NCBI GenBank assembly: GCA_964369175.1
Contig: CAYJEM010000040.1
Span: forward strand, 1-18,097
Reading direction: 5' to 3'
DNA length: 18,097 nt
Source: Tannockella sp964369175
GTDB taxonomy: Bacteria > Bacillota_I > Bacilli_A > Erysipelotrichales > Coprobacillaceae
Made by a program: the position numbers and the translations under genes. The notes under the pieces are model-generated. The model was not told the origin of the DNA. It did not search any database and was given only the letters and a program-made list of their open reading frames with translations. Position 1 is the first letter of the stretch, and the number at the start of each line of letters is the position of its first letter. Shown piece after piece: positions 7,708 to 14,234 of the stretch.

Positions 7708-8622
7708 CTAATTCCAGTTAATATAACATATCTCTTGTTTTAACGTGATTTTAAACTTATCATACACTGTCGCTTTTACATATTCAATCAAGTCGTATAT
7801 ATCCTTAGCACTTGCATAGCCATCATTAACAATAAAATTTGAATGTTTTGGTGATACCTTAGCACCGCCAATTTGATACCCTCTAAGCCCTGCTTGATCT
7901 ATATAATACCAAGCACCTTTTTCATCAGGATTTCTAAATACACTCCCGGCACTTGGAAAATTCCACGGTTGAGTTGCCATTCTTCTTTCTTTACGTTGGT
8001 CTAATACCGCTTGAATCTCTTTTGCATCTTTTGTTTCCATCTCAAATGTCGCATGTACAATTGTCCAATCCCTATTCTTTTGGAAGATTGATGTACGATA
8101 AGCAAATTCTAATTGCTCATTATTTAATGTATTTAAATTACCCGCTCCATCAATATACGTAACACTCTTAACAATGCTTGCCATATCATACTTATAAGCC
8201 CCAGCATTCATAAAGATACCACCACCAATAGTACCAGGAATTCCTGACATAAATTCAAATCCACTTAACCCACATTTTGCTGCTTCGTAAGATAATTTAA
8301 TCATTTGCATACCGGCATTAGCTTCAATAAAACTCCCGTTAATAGAATACGATGATAGGTATGGTTGCATTGCTATAACAACCCCTTCAAATTCTTTATC
8401 TGAAAATAACAGATTTGAACCGTTACCTAAAATAAAGTATGGTAAATCATGCTTTTTACAATACGCTAATGCTACTTGAATCGCATTTATATCTTTTACT
8501 TTAACAAAAACTCTGGCTGGTCCGCCAACACGAAATGTTGTATATTTGTACATCGGTTCTTCTTGCAACACATCACCAATGTCTAATGCTAGTAATTCAC
8601 TATATATTTTTTTAAAATCCAT
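7708..8622 (-). CDS. murB: UDP-N-acetylenolpyruvoylglucosamine reductase MurB
   Basis: This 304-aa FAD enzyme reduces UDP-GlcNAc-enolpyruvate to UDP-MurNAc with NADPH in the cytoplasm. FAD-binding motifs are YTTFRVGGPA (residues 27-36), LGNGSNLL (65-72) and GIPGTIGGG (127-135). The catalytic Ser is in SAGSVFRNP (224-232), HSNFIVN is at 260-266, and the conserved Glu lies near the C-terminus in LKQEI. The shape is that of the type II MurB typical of Firmicutes. The ATG directly abuts the murG TAA with no gap, and a GGAGAG ribosome-binding site lies within murG, so the two are translationally linked. Confidence 0.96.
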   Translation of the reverse strand: MDFKKIYSELLALDIGDVLQEEPMYKYTTFRVGGPARVFVKVKDINAIQVALAYCKKHDLPYFILGNGSNLLFSDKEFEGVVIAMQPYLSSYSINGSFIEANAGMQMIKLSYEAAKCGLSGFEFMSGIPGTIGGGIFMNAGAYKYDMASIVKSVTYIDGAGNLNTLNNEQLEFAYRTSIFQKNRDWTIVHATFEMETKDAKEIQAVLDQRKERRMATQPWNFPSAGSVFRNPDEKGAWYYIDQAGLRGYQIGGAKVSPKHSNFIVNDGYASAKDIYDLIEYVKATVYDKFKITLKQEICYINWN

Positions 8623-9711
8623 TTATTTCTCTCCTAAGATTTGTAACATAAACTGATACATATCATCACAGGCATTAGGCGTAGCTAATGCATGCATATT
8701 ATCTTTAATAACTTCTATTTTAGTTGTATCATTTAATAATTCATCAATATTTTCTAATAGGTTTGCAACAGTTAAATCTTTTTCAAGAATCATTGTTGCG
8801 GCATTTTTCTCAACTAATTCACGAGCATTATATTCCTGATGATTTGCCGTAACATAAGGACTTGGAATAATAATTGAAGGTACCTTCATCGCAACTACTT
8901 CAGCTAATGTTGAAGCTCCAGCACGAGTAACAACAATACTTGCCTTAGCCATCACTGATAACATATCATCTAAATATTCTACTATTTTTACATTTGATGG
9001 TGCTTTTGTACTTTGCATAATGTTTTGGTAGTCATTTTTACCTGTTACAAAAAGAACATCATATGCTTTTCCTTTAAAATCATCAAGTGCATCAACAATA
9101 ACTTGATTTACAGTTTTTGATCCTAAACTACCCATAACAACAACAACAAATGGACGTTCCTTTGTAAGCCCATAGTTTGTATACACCTCATCATTAATCT
9201 CTTGATTAGCAATCGCTGTAGCTCTAGGATTACCAAATAAATATGTTTTTCCAGTAGGTAAATTTCTATATGCTTTTTGATAACAACAAACCACCCCATT
9301 AACTTTTTCAAGTAGTATTCTATTTGTCAAACCAACAATAGAGTTTTGTTCATGTATCATCGTCTTAACTTTCATTTGTTGAGCGGCTTTACAAATACTA
9401 GCACTTGGATAACCTCCAAAGCCAATAACAATATCTGGTTTAAATTGTTTAATGATTTTTCTTGCTTGAAGAACTGATTTCAAAAAGATTGCCCCAGCAA
9501 TTGCTTTTTGAATCGGATTCCCTGAAAGTCCTTTAACGTGCAACCCAATATAAGGGTACCCCTTGCTAGGGACAACTTTGGACTCTATTCGATTCGTTGT
9601 TCCCACAAAAAGTATTTCCACATCATCTCTTTTTGATTGTATATATTCAACAAAGGCTAAAGCTGGATATAAATGCCCTCCAGTTCCACCTGCTCCAATA
9701 ATTATTTTCAT
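8623..9711 (-). CDS. murG: MurG, UDP-GlcNAc transferase making lipid II
   Basis: This 362-aa peripheral membrane glycosyltransferase (GT28) adds GlcNAc to lipid I. The N-terminal glycine-rich loop is GAGGTGGHLYPALAF (residues 7-21), a second glycine-rich loop follows (VVMGSLGSKTVNQ), and the donor-site stretch TRAGASTLAEVVAMKVPSI with PYVTANHQEYNAREL completes the fold. The start has a strong AAAGGAG ribosome-binding site. The preceding gene should be ftsW/spoVE, and its 3' tail is indeed there (stop 9750), but an integrated element cuts that gene. An extended -10 promoter just upstream of murG may now drive the murG-murB-divIB unit; read-through from the upstream recombinase is also possible because no terminator is seen. 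Confidence 0.96.
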   Translation of the reverse strand: MKIIIGAGGTGGHLYPALAFVEYIQSKRDDVEILFVGTTNRIESKVVPSKGYPYIGLHVKGLSGNPIQKAIAGAIFLKSVLQARKIIKQFKPDIVIGFGGYPSASICKAAQQMKVKTMIHEQNSIVGLTNRILLEKVNGVVCCYQKAYRNLPTGKTYLFGNPRATAIANQEINDEVYTNYGLTKERPFVVVVMGSLGSKTVNQVIVDALDDFKGKAYDVLFVTGKNDYQNIMQSTKAPSNVKIVEYLDDMLSVMAKASIVVTRAGASTLAEVVAMKVPSIIIPSPYVTANHQEYNARELVEKNAATMILEKDLTVANLLENIDELLNDTTKIEVIKDNMHALATPNACDDMYQFMLQILGEK

Positions 9712-9735
9712 AAATAAGCTCCTTTAATCTGTACT

Positions 9736-9744
9736 ATTATAACA
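9736..9744 (-). promoter_or_regulatory. Extended -10 promoter between the ftsW tail and murG
   Basis: The minus strand carries TGTTATAAT, a perfect extended -10 (TG, one base, TATAAT at 9736-9741), just 25 bp before the murG ATG. The -35 region is weak (ATCAAA at 17 bp). A start about 7 bp downstream would give a leader of under 20 nt that still contains the AAAGGAG site. Confidence 0.55.
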
Positions 9745-9747
9745 TGA

Positions 9748-9885
9748 TTACGTAGATTTTGATATATTTAATATTATCCCAATAGCAATTAATGTAATCG
9801 TAAGAGAGGAACCACCATATGAAAATAATGGCAAAGTAACACCTGTGGCTAGCAACTCATGATACCATCCACTACCACCTAATTT
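9748..9885 (-). pseudogene. ftsW: 3' fragment of ftsW/spoVE (SEDS glycosyltransferase), cut by an inserted element
   Basis: Reading on the minus strand in the frame that ends at TAA 9748-9750 gives ATGVTLPLFSYGGSS followed by LTITLIAIGIILNISKST. This is the conserved last periplasmic loop (TG-[VI]-x-LP-[FL]-x-SYGGSS) and final helix of FtsW/SpoVE, the septal glycan polymerase. Position confirms it: in the Bacillus cluster this gene directly precedes murG. Only about 35-45 residues remain. The frame is open back to the TGA of the recombinase gene. The usual N-[IL]-G-x-x-x-G-[LI]-x-P stretch before TG is not recognisable: the sequence there is GGSGWYHELL, so the boundary of native ftsW lies somewhere between 9850 and 9885. 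The rest of the gene is not in the window. Confidence 0.85.
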
Positions 9886-11478
9886 TCACAGTGCTTCGCT
9901 TATCAAAGCATGCATATCTGCATTGAAGTATACTTCTATATTTCGTTCACTATCAACCTCAATCTTATTGATTAGATCGACAATCAATCCTCTATTTATA
10001 TTTTCTAGACGCACAAATTTATCAATCGTCTCTTTTGTTCGCTCATATACTTCTGTTTGATTTTCATCATGTAGTTTTTTCATTCTTTCATTAAGACTAG
10101 TTAACTTACTCTCTATTTTAATTAGTTCATCATCATACTTTTTTGCTAGTGTACTATATTGTCTCGCTGATATAACCTCATTTAATCGATCTTCATACAA
10201 GTTCTCTAAAATCTTAGTTACCTTTTCATTATGTTTATATTGTTCATTAATTTCTCTAGTAATTTGTTGTTCTTCTTTCATTTGCAATTCCATTACTTTA
10301 TCAAGAGATAATTTTGTATCAAAACTTTTAGATAGTTTAATACCGATATCTTTTAAATAATGAAGAATATCTGCTTCAAGTGCATTATAGTTAATACGAT
10401 GATTCGTACATACTCCATACTTTCCAAGAGCTTGATAGTGATTGCACTGTGCAAACTTACCTGCTGTTGGACTTTTTTGACTGATATTCATTCGATGACC
10501 ACATTCCTTGCATTTGAGTAAACCTTGTAAAAGATGATTTCCTTTAGATTGGCTGCTCAATCTTTTGCTTTTTTTAAGTATTCGTTGTGCCTTATTAAAA
10601 GTGTCTTCATCAATAATTGCTTCATGGGTATTTTTAACAATATACCACTCACTCTTTTTCGTTTCAACAATTTTCTTTGAATTATAACTTACTTTCTTCC
10701 ATCTACCTTGAACCATATGTCCTAAATACATTTGGTTCGTCAATATCTTTAATACTGTTTGTACCCTCCATAAACCCGTACCTTTAATATTTGCATACTG
10801 ATTACAACGATAAGTTTCGTTTTTATAAATAGATGGTATCGGTATATTTGCTTCCGTCATTAAACTTGCAATCTTACTTAACCCATGCCCTTCTAATGCA
10901 AATGCAAATATCATCTTTACATATTCGCTAGCTACTTCATCAATAATCAGTTTGTTTGAATTATCTGGATCCTTTTTATACCCTAATAAGGGATGCGAAC
11001 CAATATAATCACCTTTTTTTCTTTTTGCATCAAAACTTGACCTTATCTTTTTAGACGTATCTCTCAAGTATAGATCATTTACACTTAATCGTATTCCAAG
11101 CATTGAATCACCAACAAGTGAATCATAGCCATCATTTATCGCAATAAAGCGCACATTTTTTGATAGAAAATATTCTTCAATATATGCACCAGTTTCATAC
11201 AATTCCCTACCAAGTCTTGATAAGTCTTTTACAATAACACAATTTATTACGCCATCTTCAATGTCTGACTTCAGCCTTTCAAATCCTGGTCTATTGAAAT
11301 TAGAACCTGTAAATCCATCATCGCTATAAAATTCATTAATCTTTAGATTATTAAACTTAGCAAATGATTCGATAATTAACTTTTGACTATCAATGGAACT
11401 ACTTTCATCACTTCGATCATCTTCTTTAGACAGTCGCACATATGCGCCTACAATATAATTGTTATCAAATTTTCTCAT
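9886..11478 (-). CDS. Large serine recombinase (TnpX/TndX-like), rec1
   Basis: This 530-aa site-specific recombinase would excise and integrate its own element through a covalent serine-DNA intermediate. The resolvase domain has the catalytic Ser17 in VGAYVRLS, the YSDDGFTGSNFNRP motif (51-64) and the catalytic arginines of DLSRLGR (85-91). A recombinase DNA-binding domain follows (about 160-290), then a zinc ribbon with Cys323, Cys326, Cys345 and Cys357, a coiled coil (about 380-470) and a C-terminal DUF4368-like end. The start has an AAGGAGG site. The stop codon lies at the edge of the ftsW fragment, as expected for a recombinase at the end of its element. A hand count over the first 200 residues gives 155 identities with rec2. 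No terminator follows. Confidence 0.95.
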   Translation of the reverse strand: MRKFDNNYIVGAYVRLSKEDDRSDESSSIDSQKLIIESFAKFNNLKINEFYSDDGFTGSNFNRPGFERLKSDIEDGVINCVIVKDLSRLGRELYETGAYIEEYFLSKNVRFIAINDGYDSLVGDSMLGIRLSVNDLYLRDTSKKIRSSFDAKRKKGDYIGSHPLLGYKKDPDNSNKLIIDEVASEYVKMIFAFALEGHGLSKIASLMTEANIPIPSIYKNETYRCNQYANIKGTGLWRVQTVLKILTNQMYLGHMVQGRWKKVSYNSKKIVETKKSEWYIVKNTHEAIIDEDTFNKAQRILKKSKRLSSQSKGNHLLQGLLKCKECGHRMNISQKSPTAGKFAQCNHYQALGKYGVCTNHRINYNALEADILHYLKDIGIKLSKSFDTKLSLDKVMELQMKEEQQITREINEQYKHNEKVTKILENLYEDRLNEVISARQYSTLAKKYDDELIKIESKLTSLNERMKKLHDENQTEVYERTKETIDKFVRLENINRGLIVDLINKIEVDSERNIEVYFNADMHALISEAL

Positions 11479-11534
11479 TCCTTTTCCTCCTTCTATCCTA
11501 TATCACTAAAATATCAACATCGTCATTTTAATTG

Positions 11535-11555
11535 ATTTCATATTTTTATTGAAAT
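11535..11555. repeat. Short inverted repeat upstream of rec1 (ATTTCA-N9-TGAAAT)
   Basis: Arms are at 11535-11540 and 11550-11555. The same 6-bp arms with the same 9-nt spacing occur upstream of rec2 (15878-15898), although the spacer bases differ. It could be an operator or part of a recombination site. Confidence 0.45.
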
Positions 11556-11564
11556 GTGTAAATT

Positions 11565-11593
11565 CAAAAAAGCACAACTTTGACAAAAGCTGT
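11565..11593 (-). terminator. Hairpin with T-tract between small ORF 1 and rec1
   Basis: On the minus strand ACAGCTT pairs with AAGTTGT (one G-T pair; arms 11587-11593 and 11574-11580), followed by GC and a run of six T. The equivalent hairpin stands upstream of rec2 and at the right edge. It may end the small-ORF transcript or act as an attenuator in front of the recombinase. Confidence 0.65.
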
Positions 11594-11613
11594 ACTCGTA
11601 TTATGTTTTATTT

Positions 11614-11691
11614 TCATCCAGTCCAAAACCGCACTTTTTTCAATTGTTCATTTAAATCTTCATTGACTTTTAATTCAGTATATCTTTTCAT
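11614..11691 (-). CDS. Small ORF 1 upstream of rec1 (25 aa), possibly decayed
   Basis: A 25-codon frame, MKRYTELKVNEDLNEQLKK and six more residues, begins after a good GGAGG ribosome-binding site. It occupies the same place as the 36-aa small ORF before rec2: a strong ribosome-binding site, a short frame, a U-tract hairpin, then the recombinase. Its sequence is not clearly related to the other small ORF in this frame. After about codon 17 another frame reads IEKSAVLDWMKIKHN, loosely like the end of the 36-aa product, so a frameshift is possible. Function unknown; it may be a leader peptide. Confidence 0.35.
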   Translation of the reverse strand: MKRYTELKVNEDLNEQLKKVRFWTG

Positions 11692-11702
11692 TTCGACCTC
11701 CT

Positions 11703-11728
11703 AACATATCCTTATATTAATATATGTT
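11703..11728 (-). promoter_or_regulatory. Inverted repeat next to the small ORF 1 ribosome-binding site
   Basis: AACATAT (11722-11728 read on the minus strand) and ATATGTT (11703-11709) are perfect 7-bp inverted arms separated by 12 nt and end directly before AGGAGG. It could be an operator, or a weak RNA stem beside the ribosome-binding site. Confidence 0.35.
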
Positions 11729-11782
11729 ATTGAAGGAAAAATAGACTACGTACTATCAAATCGATGTTTATATAATTTTGGT

Positions 11783-11876
11783 CTATTGTTTTATTAAGCT
11801 ACTTAGATCGGCATTAAAGAAAACAACGATATTATGTTCTTTATCAACCTCTATTTTTTTAATTACATCCTGCAAT
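11783..11876 (-). pseudogene. 3' end of a third large serine recombinase gene
   Basis: Only the last 30 codons remain, beginning LQDVIKKIEVDK and ending SSLIKQ with stop TAG. Aligned by hand with the rec2 C-terminus, 25 of 30 residues agree, much closer than to rec1. The DNA match to rec2 stops abruptly at about 11876 after TGCAAT (plus-strand reading), where sequence of a transposase in the opposite orientation begins. The 5' part of this recombinase gene is missing from the window. The open frame continues to 11965, but only because it runs antisense through the transposase remnant. Confidence 0.85.
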
Positions 11877-12599
11877 TTGGTAATGATATTCCACGTATTC
11901 AATGTATTAAAACACAAAGGGAAAAAACCTAATAAAAATGAGAAGCTTAATAATGTTGCTTTCAATTAAACACAAGAGCTCTATAGTCACTATAAAGATT
12001 GTTATCCTGATTCAAACCCTGAAGATGTTCTAGTTGCAATCTTTAATTCTATTGCTGTCTCTTTTCCCTTTAAGAAAAACCTTATTGATCCTTCCATCAT
12101 TGTTTCTGGTGATGGAACTGCCCTTAAGACTCATACAACCACTTTTGGAACAAAGATTGGAGAAGATAACGATGATACCCGCCGTTATAGTGATGTTGAT
12201 GCTGATATTGAATGGGACAGCGATGTAGGCACTTATTACTTTGGTGATAGTGGATATACAATATTTACTATCGACCATAAATATCGTTGCCCCCATTACA
12301 ACAAAAAAGAGAATCCTTGTCCAAAGAAAGATAAATGTACCTCATCACCTTATGGACGTGGCGTACACATTAAATTTAGCAATGGTATCAAACAATTTGC
12401 TAAAGCACCATATAAGAGTGATGAGTGGAAAACCATTTATAAAGATAGAACATCTTGCAAAAGGATTAATAACAGAATCATCAATGACTATAAATATAGT
12501 GATTGTAAAATGCATGGTAGAAAACGCAATTTCTTTGCATTTATGCTAACCGGTATTAATATTCATCTAGATGCATACTTCAAAGTCACTAAGGCATAA
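11877..12599 (+). pseudogene. Degenerate DDE transposase (IS remnant), N-truncated with internal deletion
   Basis: Plus-strand reading gives KGKKPNKNEKLNNVAFN, a TAA stop at 11967-11969, then TQELYSHYKDCYPDSNPEDV, and continues open to 12599. Recognisable pieces are VSGDGTALKTH, RRYSDVDADIEWDSD with YYFGDSGYT, a Cys-rich stretch (CPHYNKKENPCPKKDKC then SPYGRG) and the C-terminal DRTSCKRINNRIINDY and GINIHLDAYFKV. These match my memory of a DDE transposase family with GDGT, RRxSDPDAxWGWDS and NIHLDA motifs. Compared with it, about 150 residues seem missing between FTIDH and KYRCP, the N-terminus is gone, and a -1 shift occurs near 11905-11912 (the preceding frame reads GNDIPRIQ). It is non-functional. 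The exact IS family is uncertain. Confidence 0.75.
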
Positions 12600-12869
12600 G
12601 GTAGTTTTTTAATTTGCTTATTTTCACCTTTTTAGTGTATTCTTTTTTGCTTACATTCAGTGCAATAAAATGTAGTTGATGCAAAATTATAAATTTTAGG
12701 AAAATCATTATTTTTCCAATTTATTTATTAATTATTTTCGTATCCACTCTACTTTTATACTTCACTATATATTATAAAAATAAAACTAGACCCTGAATAT
12801 AAGTGCAAATTAAGTTAAGAGCCATCATATACATAGCTAATTACCCACATATACAATGGCCTGGTTAAA
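12600..12869. other. AT-rich gap without a recognisable gene
   Basis: These 270 bases lie between the transposase remnant and the membrane protein gene. I see no convincing ORF or hairpin terminator. IS terminal sequence may survive here, but no inverted repeat was identified. Confidence 0.5.
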
Positions 12870-13154
12870 TTAAATTTTAAATAAAATTAGTAAAGTCACC
12901 AAAAGTAGTGGAATTAAAACCTCAATTGTTAATTTACGCGCTTCCTTGTATTGTTTCCTTCTACAAAATATAACGATTTCGATAATAAATAGTGTATATG
13001 CTAGAAACATAGGGATATAAGAACTAATTAGAAGAATTATATTATTATGATGGTTGTTATGACTAATTACATATAACATTGCTCCAAAAAAAGCCATATA
13101 GTAAAATAGTTTACTTTTACGAAATGTCGTAATACAAGATTCTACTTTTTTCAT
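12870..13154 (-). CDS. Small membrane protein, unknown, partner of the secreted protein gene
   Basis: This 94-aa protein is not recognised. It has three predicted hydrophobic helices (about residues 16-30, 39-63 and 75-94) with a basic N-terminus (MKKVESCITTFRKSK) and a basic loop (CRRKQYKEARK) between helices 2 and 3, implying cytoplasmic placement of those parts. A His/Asn-rich HNNHHNN stretch follows helix 1. The start lies 19 bp after the stop of the secreted protein gene with an AAAGGATGAT ribosome-binding site, so the two are very likely one operon. A pair of secreted protein plus small multi-helix membrane protein could be an effector with its immunity or export partner, but nothing in the sequence proves that. 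Confidence 0.7.
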   Translation of the reverse strand: MKKVESCITTFRKSKLFYYMAFFGAMLYVISHNNHHNNIILLISSYIPMFLAYTLFIIEIVIFCRRKQYKEARKLTIEVLIPLLLVTLLILFKI

Positions 13155-13173
13155 TAATAATCATCCTTTTCTA

Positions 13174-13755
13174 TCATGGATTATATGCAACGACTTTAGA
13201 TTGCGTGGAAACAATTACATTTACTACGGAGTGGACCTGAGTTCGCCCAGAATCATTATATACAATTGTTGTTAAAAAGACTACATACGCATTATAATAA
13301 TTTGACCATTGTGCATAAAAATAAACAGCAGTGTATTTGTCTCTCGTAACTAGATTCATGATGGAATCGACTGCTTTGGAATACGCTTGGTTGTAAATAT
13401 ATCTTGTTATTGGTAAAGACTTTCCACCAGTTTTCAAAAATAACTTTCCCTCAGCAACACCATAAAGAATACCAGCAATGTGGGTAACAATAGTTTTTAG
13501 AATATTTGTTGTTCCATAACTAATATCTGATATACGAATGCTACCATACCCTGGATTTGGTATCACCCTCGCAATATTGTTTGAATTGTTGTTATTTAAG
13601 CTATAAAGTTCTATGCTTTCCATCTTTTTTACTGTATTACCAAACTCATCAATAGTATAAACTGGTACAAAATTATCATACGTTATTGCATCAACTGGAC
13701 CAGTACTTACAAATAGCATACAAACAATCAAGAACATATTTATTATTGGTTTCAT
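13174..13755 (-). CDS. Secreted protein of unknown function, element cargo
   Basis: This 193-aa protein is not recognised. The frame extends to 13788, but the start at 13755 is chosen because GGAGGGAG precedes it at good spacing and the product then begins with a clean signal peptide: MKPIINM, a hydrophobic core, and a probable cleavage after VDA (about residue 23). The mature part is about 170 aa, has an Asn run (NNNNSNN) near residues 55-61, a Gly-rich middle (IPNPGYGSIR) and a Tyr-rich stretch AVYFYAQWSNYYNAYVVF. It contains no Cys after the signal peptide and no sortase motif. It heads an operon with the membrane protein. A strong promoter lies about 280 bp upstream. Confidence 0.75.
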   Translation of the reverse strand: MKPIINMFLIVCMLFVSTGPVDAITYDNFVPVYTIDEFGNTVKKMESIELYSLNNNNSNNIARVIPNPGYGSIRISDISYGTTNILKTIVTHIAGILYGVAEGKLFLKTGGKSLPITRYIYNQAYSKAVDSIMNLVTRDKYTAVYFYAQWSNYYNAYVVFLTTIVYNDSGRTQVHSVVNVIVSTQSKVVAYNP

Positions 13756-14234
13756 GTGACTCCCTCCGTTCTTGATTGGTAGTGTCAAAACTTGATCAAA
13801 TCAGTACAAATACATCTACCCTCATTTGTTTTGTGTAAAGAGTTAAAAGTATAACTATAAATCACATATTCACTAAAACCATATGAAGTATCTAAAAATT
13901 TAAATAATAATCATATTTGATTATATTGACCCAATGATATTATTAGCTAGATATCGAAGAAAACTTATAACCAGTTGCTTGTATGGTAAAAGAAGTATAT
14001 TATAATTCAGCGTATTGTTCTTTTTCTTAATACTATTATATCACTCTCTCTAATATTGTGTCAAAAGTTAGACCACGTAATCAGTTATTACAAATAAATT
14101 TTATATATTTTTGTTATAAAATACTGTTTTCCTTAACTTTTATAATAGTGCACAAAGCGTAAGCCATAAATCACATTACATCAAAGTTAAAGGAACCATT
14201 AAAATCTATTATTATCTATATATGCTGGCTAGAT
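13756..14234. other. Long gap upstream of the secreted protein gene
   Basis: The gap holds a near-consensus promoter at 14035-14064. Between that and the start codon lie about 280 AT-rich bases with no ORF carrying a ribosome-binding site, apparently a long untranslated leader. The 12-mer type GTGTCAAAA[CG]TT (plus-strand reading) occurs twice, at 13782-13793 and 14058-14069. The part from 14070 to 14234 is rec2 3' flank with no clear terminator. Confidence 0.5.
14035..14064 (-). promoter_or_regulatory. Near-consensus extended sigma-A promoter facing the secreted protein operon
   Basis: On the minus strand TTGACA (14059-14064), an 18-bp spacer and TATAAT (14035-14040) are both perfect hexamers, and TG precedes the -10 by one base. 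The first start codon downstream with a ribosome-binding site is 13755, so the leader would be about 270 nt, or the promoter may serve a small RNA. Confidence 0.75.

Noticed and set aside
9886..9888. Recombinase-FtsW translational fusion by TGA read-through
   Set aside because: The shared frame has a one in three chance and nothing supports recoding; kept only as a minor remark.
11783..11965. 60-aa minus-strand ORF starting MKATLLSFS
   Set aside because: It is a chance fusion: the last half is the recombinase tail, the first half is antisense to the transposase remnant. There is no ribosome-binding site.
12030..12296. 88-aa minus-strand ORF
   Set aside because: It lies antisense to the transposase remnant, which has recognisable motifs on the plus strand.
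12241..12549. 102-aa plus-strand ORF
   Set aside because: It is another frame of the transposase remnant; the family motifs are in the frame ending at 12599.
13777..13787. Second TTGACAC as a closer promoter for the secreted protein gene
   Set aside because: No -10 box follows at 15-19 bp; that space holds the ribosome-binding site.
14216..14232. CTAGCCA shared by the rec2 3' flank and the ftsW junction as a crossover core
   Set aside because: Seven shared bases in AT-rich DNA are too few, and the flanking bases do not align.
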